DNA of 64,000 nucleotides. Origin: Flavobacterium sp. 1. GTDB taxonomy: Bacteria; Bacteroidota; Bacteroidia; Flavobacteriales; Flavobacteriaceae. Where the stretch lies: NCBI RefSeq assembly GCF_002797935.1, contig NZ_PGER01000001.1:3534001-3598000 (forward strand). The letters run 5' to 3'. Positions 38,501 through 46,377 of this stretch are shown in pieces. The position numbers were made by a program, and so were the translations under genes. The notes under the pieces are model-generated. The model was not told where the DNA came from and ran no database searches. It saw only the letters and a list, made by a program, of their open reading frames with translations. How positions within the stretch are numbered: the stretch's first letter is position 1; each line of letters starts with the position of its first letter.

Positions 38501-38947
38501 CAAAACGCAACAGAATCCAAAACATTTGCCGAAAAAAACTATACTATTGAAGGCTATTTATGGATTCCAAAGATTAGCTATCTGTTCTCTAAAAATGTGA
38601 GTTTGGATCTTTTTTATGAATACATCAGTAAAGAAAATCAAATTGGCAGTTTGGATACTTTAACACAAAACCGATTTGGAACCGCATTTAGCTACACAGG
38701 CACTTCCAAGTTTAACATCAACAGTGAAATTTCATTGTATAAAAATGACTTTACTGGCAATGAATATTCTTCGGCAGGATATCAAATGCTGGAAGGGCTG
38801 CAAAAAGGACAAAACATCACTTGGAGAACATTGTTTCAAGTAAATCTGACTAAGTTTTTAGACTTGAATTTCGTTTATCAAGGCCGAAAAAGCGAAACCA
38901 GCAATGCCATTCACACAGGAAGCGTTGAATTAAGGGCTTATTTTTAA
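35510..38947 (+). CDS. Very large predicted outer-membrane beta-barrel protein, function unknown
   Basis: 1145 aa with signal peptide [20 protein letters not shown]. N-terminal Ig-like region is followed by a block (about 195-345) with [33 protein letters not shown] and a strand-rich segment [49 protein letters not shown]. The rest is rich in alternating aromatic/polar strands, and the protein ends on a strand with terminal aromatic residue (SVELRAYF), as in outer-membrane barrels. I do not recognise a named family. A TAATTTTG -7 box is at 35480-35487, 22 nt before the start. The remnants of ABC exporters just upstream may be coincidental. Confidence 0.7.
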   Translation: [1145 protein letters not shown]

Positions 38948-39011
38948 ACAATTAGCATACAATTTTAAAAAAAATCAGTAAATTTAAATCTAATTTAAAA
39001 TCTAAATAGCT

Positions 39012-39557
39012 ATGAAATCACAGATTGCTTCGCCTATTCGCCTTTTAGGCTCGGGTCACGAAAACAAAAAAAACAAACTGCTAAGATTGAGTAAAAAATT
39101 ATTTTTATTAAGTTTCATCTTTATTGCTTCGAATGCTTTTTACGGACAAACAACCAAAACTAAAGAGCAGGCAACTGTTGAAAAAACAACAAAAATCACC
39201 AAAAAAAAGGCAGATAAAGCGACTAAAGATTCTAAAGCAACTGCCGATAAAACTAAGAAAGAGGCAAAAAAATCAGCAGATAAAGCTACCAAGGATTCTA
39301 AAGCTACTGTTGACAAAACGGTAAAAGAAACCAAAAAAACGGCAGACAAGGCTACTAAAGATTCTAAAACTACAGCCGATAAAAAAACAAAAGAAGTAAA
39401 AAAAGAAATTGCTAAATCTTCGGACAAATCAAAATCTGCAGCAAAAACTGCTGATAAAGTGACTGGAGAATACAATGGCAAAAAAGTATATACCGGTCCA
39501 CAAGGAGGTAAATATTACATCAATTCAAACGGAAACAAAACTTATATCAAGCAATAA
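39012..39557 (+). CDS. Lysine/alanine-rich repeat protein with C-terminal PBCV-basic-adaptor motif
   Basis: 181 aa. After a signal-like segment (LSKKLFLLSFIFIASNAFYGQ) comes a long Lys/Ala/Thr/Asp repeat with four near copies of KKSADKATKDSKATADK, resembling histone H1-like and LEA-like helices. The C-terminus KKVYTGPQGGKYYINSNGNKTYIK matches the short PBCV-specific basic adaptor domain. The first 17 residues are encoded by a dispersed repeat (39023-39062), so the annotated ATG may be an accident of repeat insertion. An in-frame TTG at 39086 (LSKKLFLL) is a more natural signal-peptide start. Confidence 0.72.
   Translation: MKSQIASPIRLLGSGHENKKNKLLRLSKKLFLLSFIFIASNAFYGQTTKTKEQATVEKTTKITKKKADKATKDSKATADKTKKEAKKSADKATKDSKATVDKTVKETKKTADKATKDSKTTADKKTKEVKKEIAKSSDKSKSAAKTADKVTGEYNGKKVYTGPQGGKYYINSNGNKTYIKQ
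39023..39062 (+). repeat. Dispersed GATTGCTTCGCC repeat, copy 2
   Basis: GATTGCTTCGCCTATTCGC followed by CTTTTAGGCTCGGGTCACGAA. It is embedded at the 5' end of the lysine-rich protein gene and read in its frame. Related to 13953-13989 and 46941-46980. Confidence 0.7.
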
Positions 39558-39582
39558 ACCGATTTCATAATATAACTGCAAG

Positions 39583-39610
39583 AGGCTTTCCATGTTGGTT
39601 AGCCTTTTTT
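39583..39610 (+). terminator. Probable terminator of the lysine-rich protein gene
   Basis: AGGCTTTCC / GGTTAGCCT imperfect stem with TTTTTT following. The remaining sequence to 39864 holds no recognised gene. Confidence 0.55.
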
Positions 39611-39864
39611 GTTTACAATCCCAAAACTCACAATATTGTCAATCATGACAAATTTACGAGTCATTGGCAACCTAGCCTAGCATCTTATCCCGACTACGCT
39701 CGATATGACATAAAAATAGTTTGAATTATCTTTCCAAAAGATATTACTTTAGCATAGAAATCCCGAGTTATCACATTAAATAATCTTTTAGTAATACATT
39801 GCAAACATTAAAAGGCAACACAAAAAGTATCTTTAGACTTACAATTAAACTGTAAGACTGACAC

Positions 39865-40926
39865 ATGAATTTAAACTCTGAAAATAAAACAATTTTGATC
39901 GCGCCCTTAAATTGGGGACTGGGACACGCGACCCGATGCATTCCTATTATTAAAGCGCTGCAGGAAAATAATTTTACCCCAATAATTGCTTCAGACGGAG
40001 TTGCTCTGGAATTACTCCGCAAAGAGTTTCCGTATTTAAAAACTCTGGAACTCCCTTCCTATCAGATTGAGTATGCCAAAAACGGCAAAAACTTTAAATG
40101 GAAACTGATAAAAAGCCTGCCCAAAATGCTGGAAGCTATCAGTGAAGAGAAAAACATTGTAAAAAAATGGGTGAAAAAATATAAAATAGACGGAATCATA
40201 TCGGATAATCGATTGGGAGTTTTCAGCAAAAAAATTCCGTCTGTCTTTATCACCCATCAGTTGAATGTCATGACTGGAAACACCACTTGGATTACGAGTA
40301 AAATTCACCAAAAAATCATAAAAAAATACACTGCCTGCTGGATTCCAGATGTAAATTCCGAATTAAATCTTACTGGAAAACTGGGGCATTTGGAGAACAA
40401 TTCTCTAACACTAAACTATTTGGGACCATTGAGCCGAATGCACAAAATGGCATTGCCAATTCAGTATGACCTGATGATTATTTTATCTGGACCCGAACCT
40501 CAGCGGGGATTATTGGAAGCGCACCTGACCGAAGAAGTAAAGCGTTTTGACGGAAAAGTGGTTTTTATAAAAGGAATAATCGAAGCACAACAAAAGAAAG
40601 AGCAGATAGGAGATGTAACCTATTACAATTTCATGAAAACGCGCCAGCTGGAATACACCTTCAATGAAAGCGAAAAAGTACTCTGCAGATCCGGCTATAC
40701 CACGATTATGGATTTAGTCAAACTGAATAAAAAAGCTTTTTTCATCCCCACTCCCGGGCAGTACGAACAGGTTTATCTGGCCGAAAAATTACAAGAAGAA
40801 GGTATGGTGCCGTATGCAACCCAAGACAGCTTTAGAATTGAAAATCTTTCGCAAATAGACCAATTCAAAGGGCTTCCTGAATTGAGCAGTACGGCAGACT
40901 GGGAAGAGTTATTCAAAGTATTTTAA
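39865..40926 (+). CDS. Glycosyltransferase, MGT/GT28-like
   Basis: 353 aa with two Rossmann-like halves. The N-terminal ILIAPLNWGLGHATRCIPIIKAL is the acceptor-domain start seen in GT28/MGT-type enzymes. The C-terminal part holds YDLMIILSGPEPQRGLLE and EKVLCRSGYTTIMDLVKLNKKAFFIPTPGQYEQVYLAEKLQ, the sugar-nucleotide binding pattern. A likely role is cell-envelope or exopolysaccharide glycosylation. It is the last recognised core gene before the accessory cassette array, with no partner genes beside it. Confidence 0.82.
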   Translation: MNLNSENKTILIAPLNWGLGHATRCIPIIKALQENNFTPIIASDGVALELLRKEFPYLKTLELPSYQIEYAKNGKNFKWKLIKSLPKMLEAISEEKNIVKKWVKKYKIDGIISDNRLGVFSKKIPSVFITHQLNVMTGNTTWITSKIHQKIIKKYTACWIPDVNSELNLTGKLGHLENNSLTLNYLGPLSRMHKMALPIQYDLMIILSGPEPQRGLLEAHLTEEVKRFDGKVVFIKGIIEAQQKKEQIGDVTYYNFMKTRQLEYTFNESEKVLCRSGYTTIMDLVKLNKKAFFIPTPGQYEQVYLAEKLQEEGMVPYATQDSFRIENLSQIDQFKGLPELSSTADWEELFKVF

Positions 40927-40940
40927 ATGGATTTCGATTA

Positions 40941-41177
40941 TTAGTGTTTGCTTTTCCACATTTTGTAATAATATATTCCAAATAAAATTTGCCCGATTAG
41001 AAAAAGTATATTGATTACAATTCTATTTAGATTTGCAATTAAATTGAATGAATTAATTGTTGTGTGCTAACCTGGAATTATTGAAGCTGCGAAATCAAAT
41101 TCAAAAAACATAACAGAATAAGGGATTAAAATCACAAACAAAAATGTGAAAATAATTAATGATTTTTTTGTTTTCAT
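40941..41177 (-). pseudogene. Two-helix membrane protein gene with in-frame nonsense codon
   Basis: From ATG 41177 the frame reads 36 codons (one membrane segment, ending FAASIIPG) to TAG at 41067-41069. It continues in the same frame through HTTINSFNLIANLNRIVINILFLIGQILFGIYYYKMWKSKH to TAA at 40943. Reading through gives a plausible 78-residue protein with two membrane segments and a basic tail. A TGG-to-TAG change would explain the stop, since IIPGW is a natural continuation. The sequence sits between the glycosyltransferase and the last attC-like remnant. Confidence 0.55.
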
Positions 41178-41195
41178 TTAGAAATATATTGCAAA

Positions 41196-41232
41196 AATCC
41201 GTTGTAGTGCCTGTTAGCGGTTCGTTGTTTTA
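41196..41232 (-). repeat. attC-like site 1, truncated
   Basis: Minus strand reads CCGCTAAC (R''-like, 41213-41220) then GGCACTACAACGGATTTTT, the start of the stem seen complete at site 4. No second half follows before the neighbouring pseudogene, so this looks like the truncated end of the array. Confidence 0.55.
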
Positions 41233-41241
41233 TTTCAATTA

Positions 41242-41739
41242 TTATTTTTTAAAATCGACTAAAGTTTTATCAATCAAATTTTCAATTTCTAAAAAGTTGT
41301 TTGCAAGTTGTAAAATTTTTTCTTGCACTTTTTCATTTTCCAATTCTACCCATCCTTCCATTAATGTTAGCGGTCCAAAATCTGTTCTTACATTTTCCCA
41401 TTTATGCGAATAATTTTTAAATTTTTCTCTAAAAGAGTTTGCAAATTTTCTACTTTCTATATTGTAACCATTTAATTTTCGAAGTTTAAAAGCATGGATA
41501 TTATAATATATTTTTTTCTCTTGCAAAGTTGTTTCATTAACCCAAATTGAAAAAAAAATTCTAGTTTCGGCTGTCAATGGATTCTCTGTTGAATTTGTCC
41601 AAGATATTTTATAAAGCTTTAAAAAAATGGAATTTAAAACTTTCCCAACAGCAATTTCAAGTTTTTTTTCAGTTAATCCCTGCTTTTCAATTTGGATTGC
41701 TACTTTCTGAAATAAATTTATATACTCATCAAATTCCAT
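41242..41739 (-). CDS. Cassette-encoded protein of unknown function
   Basis: 165 aa, soluble, no signal and no recognised domain. It is charged, with helical ends: a basic N-terminal half (IEKQGLTEKKLEIAVGKVLNS) and a Lys/Glu-rich C-terminus (VQEKILQLANNFLEIENLIDKTLVDFKK). The start is well placed after an AT-rich stretch. It lies in the last cassette of the array between attC-like sites 1 and 2; unknown proteins of this size are typical cassette cargo. Confidence 0.7.
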   Translation of the reverse strand: MEFDEYINLFQKVAIQIEKQGLTEKKLEIAVGKVLNSIFLKLYKISWTNSTENPLTAETRIFFSIWVNETTLQEKKIYYNIHAFKLRKLNGYNIESRKFANSFREKFKNYSHKWENVRTDFGPLTLMEGWVELENEKVQEKILQLANNFLEIENLIDKTLVDFKK

Positions 41740-41767
41740 TTACTTAAATTTTAATTAATATGTCAAT

Positions 41768-41934
41768 CTTTAACATAATGCGCTACAATCATGGTCAACG
41801 TTTCGTGGCTTTAAGAAGTTGGGGATTTGTAAGCCCAAAACTTTCGATTAAGCACTGAAAATCAAAAGTACAAAACAAACTTTAAATTAAGCCCTAAACC
41901 CCCAATTTCTTAAAACCGCTGTTGTATGTTCACC
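41768..41934 (-). repeat. attC-like site 2
   Basis: 167 nt between GTTCACC (41928-41934) and CTTTAAC (41768-41774). An 18-nt stem GGCTTTAAGAAGTTGGGG (41807-41824) pairs with CCCCAATTTCTTAAAACC (41900-41917), 16 of 18 matching. The body shares GGCTTAATTTAAA and TTGTTTTGTA words with the other sites. Confidence 0.6.
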
Positions 41935-42138
41935 CTTCGTCTTAGTACTGTAAAGTTTAGTCTGTGTCAACCTTGGTAGGGTTTGTCTCGGAAGTGTATA
42001 AACCTTTTTAATATTTAGTCCACCGAACCAACAACACAAATCTATAGGAAACTCGTCAAGAATAGTGTTGTTAGTATGAGCTTATAGATGAAGTTTTCTT
42101 TGATTGGAAAATCAACAATTAAAGGCAAGGGAGATAAC

Positions 42139-42666
42139 TTATTCGGTCTTCACGGGTGGCGATAATTTGGGTAACAGAAATTCTGTTTTCATATTGTTGG
42201 AGTACCCTCTTGCCAGCAGTCTCTTTTTATTCATATTCCATAACTCAAACTGCACATTAATTATCTGTTGACCTAACTTGATTATTTTTGTCCTACCAGT
42301 AACCACTTCGTCCAATTTAGCAGGTGCCATGTAATCAATAACATTGTTAATAGTAACATACAAATTTGCCTTTCCTAAGCATAGAATAGTAGCGCCTACC
42401 ATATCATCCATCATAGCGGAAATAACTCCACCATGCAAGGTACCCCCAGGGTTAATCATAATAGGAGAGACGGTAAAATCAAAAATCAGACTACCTTCAC
42501 CTATCTCCTTCACCACTGGTCGTAGCCAAATCATAAAAGCAGACGGTGATTCTGTGACAACTTGGTTGATTTGATTTAGTAATATTTCTTTGTACGGGTT
42601 TGGTGTTTTCATAGATGATTGTACTAAATTATTAATATTTTGTTTCGACTCATTTTGATTTTTCAA
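42139..42666 (-). CDS. PaaI-family hotdog thioesterase
   Basis: 175-aa hotdog-fold acyl-CoA thioesterase-like protein. PGGTLHGGVISAMMDDMVGATILCLGKANLYVTINNVIDYMAPAK is the PaaI signature: the HGG helix start, the acidic Asp pair and the beta-strand that carries substrate. It ends 15 nt before the AraC gene's stop codon, on the same strand, so the pair may be one transcript. Acyl substrate unknown. Confidence 0.85.
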   Translation of the reverse strand: MKNQNESKQNINNLVQSSMKTPNPYKEILLNQINQVVTESPSAFMIWLRPVVKEIGEGSLIFDFTVSPIMINPGGTLHGGVISAMMDDMVGATILCLGKANLYVTINNVIDYMAPAKLDEVVTGRTKIIKLGQQIINVQFELWNMNKKRLLARGYSNNMKTEFLLPKLSPPVKTE

Positions 42667-42680
42667 ATTGAGTTATTTCA

Positions 42681-43577
42681 TTAATTCAAGAACTGATTTC
42701 TATATTCAGTTGGAGTAATCCCAATAGTTTTTTTAAATAATCGCGAAAAATAAGGAGGATTTTCAAAGCCAAGTTGAAATGCAGTTTCCGCTATAGTATT
42801 GTCTGTACTCATCAGTACGTTTTTTGCTTCAATAATTAAAGCTGTATGAATATGGTCTATCGCAGTCTTACCAGTTTCCTGTTTCAATAAGTCGCTAAGA
42901 TATCCTGCCGATAACGATAACTTAGACGCCATATATTTTACTGTTGGCAATCCATCCTTTTGGAGTGTTCCGCTTTCAAAATATTCCTTCAGGATTTCTG
43001 TAAACTTAGAAATTATTGTACCTGACAAAACAGTCCGATTCAAGAACTGCCGATTGTAAAATCTTGACGAATATTTCAGAATGGACTCAATATAGCCTAT
43101 AATTATCTCTTTAGTGAGATTATCTTGGTTGTTGTAATATTCCTCACGTATTTTATTAAAGAGATTCCAAATGGTTTCTTCTTCTTTAGGAGATAGATGC
43201 AGTGCTTCATTTGCCTCATAATCGAAGTAGCTGTATTTTTTAATTGTAGCATGAAGTGGGTGATTGACTAAATAATCTTCATCTATAAAGATTATAAATC
43301 CATTTTCTTCTAATTCAAGGTCGTTCATCCGTATGATTTGATTGGGCTTCATAAAAAACATAGAACCAGTATCGCTATCATATTTGGTCTTGCCATACAA
43401 GAGTGTGCCAAATTTTACCTTTTTTAAAGCAATCTTGTAAAAACCCATTGTAAATTCCGAATAAACAAAATTGCAGTCTTTTATGTCTTCAAATGTCAAC
43501 ACTCCAAGCAATGGATTTTCTTGCGGAGGAAGTCCGTTTGTTTTGTACACATCGGTTATAGTCTTAAAATGTTTCAT
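42681..43577 (-). CDS. AraC family transcriptional regulator
   Basis: 298 aa. An N-terminal cupin-like sensing region (about 1-165) is followed by two C-terminal HTH motifs: LPTVKYMASKLSLSAGYLSDLLKQETG and NTIAETAFQLGFENPPYFSRLFKKTIGITPTEYRNQ, a clear AraC/XylS signature. It lies with MdaB-like and NmrA-like redox genes, which it may regulate in response to a redox-active compound. The start at 43577 follows a weakly promoter-like AT-rich region. Confidence 0.9.
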   Translation of the reverse strand: MKHFKTITDVYKTNGLPPQENPLLGVLTFEDIKDCNFVYSEFTMGFYKIALKKVKFGTLLYGKTKYDSDTGSMFFMKPNQIIRMNDLELEENGFIIFIDEDYLVNHPLHATIKKYSYFDYEANEALHLSPKEEETIWNLFNKIREEYYNNQDNLTKEIIIGYIESILKYSSRFYNRQFLNRTVLSGTIISKFTEILKEYFESGTLQKDGLPTVKYMASKLSLSAGYLSDLLKQETGKTAIDHIHTALIIEAKNVLMSTDNTIAETAFQLGFENPPYFSRLFKKTIGITPTEYRNQFLN

Positions 43578-43687
43578 GTCTAAATATACTAAAAGTTACA
43601 ATTATTTTTCAATATTAAATTACCCAATGATAAATAGACAATGGATTTTTATTGAAAACCATTGTCTATTTATATCTTTTTGTTTTC

Positions 43688-43860
43688 CTAATTATTCTGA
43701 CTTATCCATTGGTCAAATGTTACAAATTCACTGGTGGCAATTTCTTTTGCCAATTCAATCTGTAACGTAGAATCTGGTCCCATATAGGTGTACTTTTCCC
43801 AAAATCCACACATTTCTGCCATTTCCTTTGCTCCTTCAAAAAAAGTTGAAAATACTTCAC
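43688..43860 (-). pseudogene. NmrA-like 3' fragment duplicated from 44630-45514
   Basis: 173 nt that repeat the 3' end of the downstream NmrA gene almost exactly (shared run through GTTGAAAATACTTCAC), coding EVFSTFFEGAKEMAEMCGFW and the C-terminus ending in FDQWISQNN. Homology stops at 43860, where unrelated sequence begins. The intact copy codes the same residues, with FDEWISQNE at the end. A tandem duplication followed by deletion is the simplest explanation. Confidence 0.8.
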
Positions 43861-43981
43861 TTAGCAATGTGTAGAATGTAATACGATTTTGTTATAGTAA
43901 CAACATAACGCAAATTTTGATTAAAAAACCAATATAATCCAAGCAAATCTACAGCAGTTTTTCTGTAGAATTTATATTATG

Positions 43982-44587
43982 CTAAAGATTGAAGACAGCT
44001 TTAAGATGAAGCGGATATCTTTCCAAATCACTTTTTACATTCCCATCTTTAAATATATCAAAACAATTATAATCGACCACAACTTCAGCACCACAAAATC
44101 TGTAATTGGCTGTAATAGCTATTAGCACGTCAGCAGTACTTCTGCCTTCAAAAAGAAACTGAGCGGGGTCATCAAAACTAGCCTTTGGAGCATTCCACGT
44201 AGCAGATACCATAAACTTCTTCTGCTGCAAGTTTCCACCAGTTCCATATTGCTTTGTTAAATCCTCTCTGGTTCTTCCGTCTCCACTCAAAAATCTAAAA
44301 TTTTCTCTGCCACTGTTAAAGACATCGTCGACATATTTTTTGTAAATCCAAGGAGCCCCAAACCAGTTGATAGGGGTCTGCAAAATGATAATGTCTGCAT
44401 CTAAATGCTTTTCAACCTCTTCGTTTGCGTCATAACCATCTTCTACTTTAGTTTCCAAAACTTCAAACACATTAGCCACAAAAAATTCCTTGGCAATAGC
44501 CTGAAGGGATTCATTAAGTACTCCTTCACTAAAATTAGGATAATTTAGATGCGTATTGATAAGCAGTACTTTTTTTTTCTGATTCAT
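43982..44587 (-). CDS. MdaB/KefF-like NAD(P)H quinone oxidoreductase (flavodoxin fold)
   Basis: About 202 aa flavoprotein. LLINTHLNYPNFSEGVLNESL is the FMN-binding start, and IIILQTPINWFGAPWIYKKYVDDVF plus YGTGGNLQQKKFMVSATWNAP match the modulator-of-drug-activity (MdaB) branch. The enzyme would reduce quinones by two electrons, protecting against redox cycling. I prefer ATG 44587 over 44599. It sits in the same block as the NmrA-like and AraC genes. Confidence 0.85.
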   Translation of the reverse strand: MNQKKKVLLINTHLNYPNFSEGVLNESLQAIAKEFFVANVFEVLETKVEDGYDANEEVEKHLDADIIILQTPINWFGAPWIYKKYVDDVFNSGRENFRFLSGDGRTREDLTKQYGTGGNLQQKKFMVSATWNAPKASFDDPAQFLFEGRSTADVLIAITANYRFCGAEVVVDYNCFDIFKDGNVKSDLERYPLHLKAVFNL

Positions 44588-44629
44588 TTTAAATATCAAT
44601 TATTGTTTACTGACAGATTTCTTGTTTTC

Positions 44630-45514
44630 CTACTCATTCTGACTTATCCATTCGTCAAATGATACATATTCACTGGTGGCAATTTCTTTTGCCAATTCAA
44701 TCTGTAACGTAGAATCTGGTCCCATATAGGTGTATTTTTCCCAAAATCCACACATTTCTGCCATTTCCTTTGCTCCTTCAAAAAAAGTTGAAAATACTTC
44801 ACCTGGGACTTGTGTAAAGCTGTACTCTTTTCCGTGCTTTTTATAGGCTTCGAGTACGTCGTTGAAACTATTCAGTTCTGTTGCCAATGCAAGGTAATTG
44901 CTATTACCAGCTTTTTCAGGCTGCAAAAATGCACCTGCCACTACTTTTCCCATATCATTGATGTCCGACCAATGAATTACTTTCTTTGTCGGATCTAACG
45001 GAAATGTCCAGCCTGTTGTGCCGTCTTGTTTTTCTTGTGGAGCAAGACGTCCGATAAGATTTTGAAAATAGAATGGAGCTTCTACAAATGTTGAGAATTT
45101 AAACCCTGCATTTTTCACCAAGTTATCTACCTTTGATTTGTTTGTAAAATGAGGAACGTCAAATTCACCATTACTTATTGATTCAACATCAGGCAGTGTT
45201 GACCAAACAAAGTGCTGTATCCCTGTTGCTTTTGCTGCTTCAATGGCATTTCTTCCTTGGGTGATTTCGTCTGCACCTGCCCAGAAGTCGGTTACCACAA
45301 ATACGCCATAAGCATCCTTAAACGCTTCCTTTAATGACTGCAAATCGGTTAAATCTGCATAAACGGCCTCATGTGCCTTGCCTGAATATTTTTCAGGATT
45401 ACGGGTTGTTGCTTTTACATTGAAAGAACCTTCATTTACCAAGGTATTTACCACACCCTTTCCTTGTGAGCCTGTTGCTCCAATTACTATTATTGTTTTT
45501 TTCATTTTGTTCAT
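44630..45514 (-). CDS. NmrA family NAD(P)-binding protein
   Basis: 294 aa, atypical SDR. The N-terminal IIVIGATGSQGKGVVNTLVNEG is the NmrA GxxGxxG motif. The rest (YGVFVVTDFWAGADEITQGRNAIEAAKATGIQHFVWSTLPDVESISNG, then KFSTFVEAPFYFQNLIGRLAP) is typical for NmrA/NAD(P)H-azoreductase-like redox sensors. ATG 45505 is an alternative start. A 173-bp copy of its 3' end lies 770 bp downstream (43688-43860). It is in the largest cassette-like block with MdaB, AraC and PaaI-like genes. Confidence 0.88.
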   Translation of the reverse strand: MNKMKKTIIVIGATGSQGKGVVNTLVNEGSFNVKATTRNPEKYSGKAHEAVYADLTDLQSLKEAFKDAYGVFVVTDFWAGADEITQGRNAIEAAKATGIQHFVWSTLPDVESISNGEFDVPHFTNKSKVDNLVKNAGFKFSTFVEAPFYFQNLIGRLAPQEKQDGTTGWTFPLDPTKKVIHWSDINDMGKVVAGAFLQPEKAGNSNYLALATELNSFNDVLEAYKKHGKEYSFTQVPGEVFSTFFEGAKEMAEMCGFWEKYTYMGPDSTLQIELAKEIATSEYVSFDEWISQNE

Positions 45515-45800
45515 TATTTTTTGTCGTTAAATATTGAAACAAAATTAGATTATGAGTTTGGTATCAAATTATACAAAACAAGAAAGATGTGATACATTTT
45601 AAGGACAAACCTTTTTGAAGTTTTCAATTAAGAATATGTGCTTATTGCAAACTATGAGCATAAAAGGAAACTGCATTGTTTTTTTCAGCTCTTTGCGAGG
45701 TTTGATTTGTATCCGAGTTTTTTGAGCTTTGCTATGTGCTAAAAATTTAATTTGGACAGGTGGCAAAGTCATGTTAGTTTGAATTCCCCGATGCCGTTTA
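45515..45800. other. No gene recognised
   Basis: AT-rich leader of the large cassette block upstream of the NmrA gene. I see no open frame, terminator or convincing promoter in it. Confidence 0.5.
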
Positions 45801-46056
45801 GGGTGACATACTACGTCAGTCTGTAAAAAAACTAAAATCTGCCTACTGAGAATCTCATATTTGAGTTTTTTCTTTGGTAGCCCTCCGGATACTTTCTAAA
45901 TTTGAGGAGGTTTTTTCACAGACTGTACTACGTTTTGGTACTACAGCGGGTTTGGGACTAAATTAAGCCCATTCTTCGGATTTGCCAAATCATTCAAATA
46001 CAAAACCAACTTTCCCTTAAGCCTATTGCCCAAATCCATTGTAGCTGTTATAGGTG
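45801..46056 (-). repeat. attC-like site 3, with inserted inverted-repeat element
   Basis: Runs from GGGTGACATAC (45801) to GTTATAGGTG (46047-46056). Terminal stem CTACAGCGGGTTTGGG (45941-45956) pairs with CCCAAATCCATTGTAG (46029-46044), 13 of 16. The conserved body words and a GATTTGGCAAATC loop are present. A 111-bp inverted-repeat element lies next to the R box. Confidence 0.65.
45816..45926. mobile_element. Inverted-repeat element in attC-like site, copy 1
   Basis: Non-coding, starts TCAGTCTGTAAAAAAAC and ends GTTTTTTCACAGACTG. TACTAC occurs on both sides near the ends, which could be a target duplication. The internal hairpin AATCTCA/TGAG is shared with the other copies. Confidence 0.6.
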
Positions 46057-46071
46057 GTTTCTTTTGATCCC

Positions 46072-46377
46072 TTAAAGTTTAATTGATAGTTCCAAATGCC
46101 CACCCAAACCAAGCTCAACAATTTTTTGCAGAGTTGAAAATCTAGCTTCTTTAATGTTGTTTTCTATCTTAGAGATATAGGATTTTGTAGTTCCTGCTTT
46201 TTCAGCAAGTTCTTCCTGTGTTAAACCTTTTTGAAGTCTAGCTTCGTGAATCATTGCACCAATCTTAAAGCTCTCATATCCAGCATCAAGTTCGTCCCTT
46301 TCTACAGTTCCAATTTTTCCGTAATGTTTATCTTTAAACTGGTCAAGTGTTTTTATATTATTATTTTTCGTTTTCAT
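46072..46377 (-). CDS. XRE-family antitoxin (HigA-like)
   Basis: About 101 aa. The C-terminal HTH_3 domain (FKIGAMIHEARLQKGLTQEELAEKAGTTKSYISKIENN) is intact. It overlaps the upstream toxin gene by 17 nt, toxin first, which is the HigBA order. I use ATG 46377, inside the toxin end. In-frame ATG 46407 is possible. A cassette-borne pair like this is typical, because it stabilises the array. Confidence 0.85.
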   Translation of the reverse strand: MKTKNNNIKTLDQFKDKHYGKIGTVERDELDAGYESFKIGAMIHEARLQKGLTQEELAEKAGTTKSYISKIENNIKEARFSTLQKIVELGLGGHLELSIKL

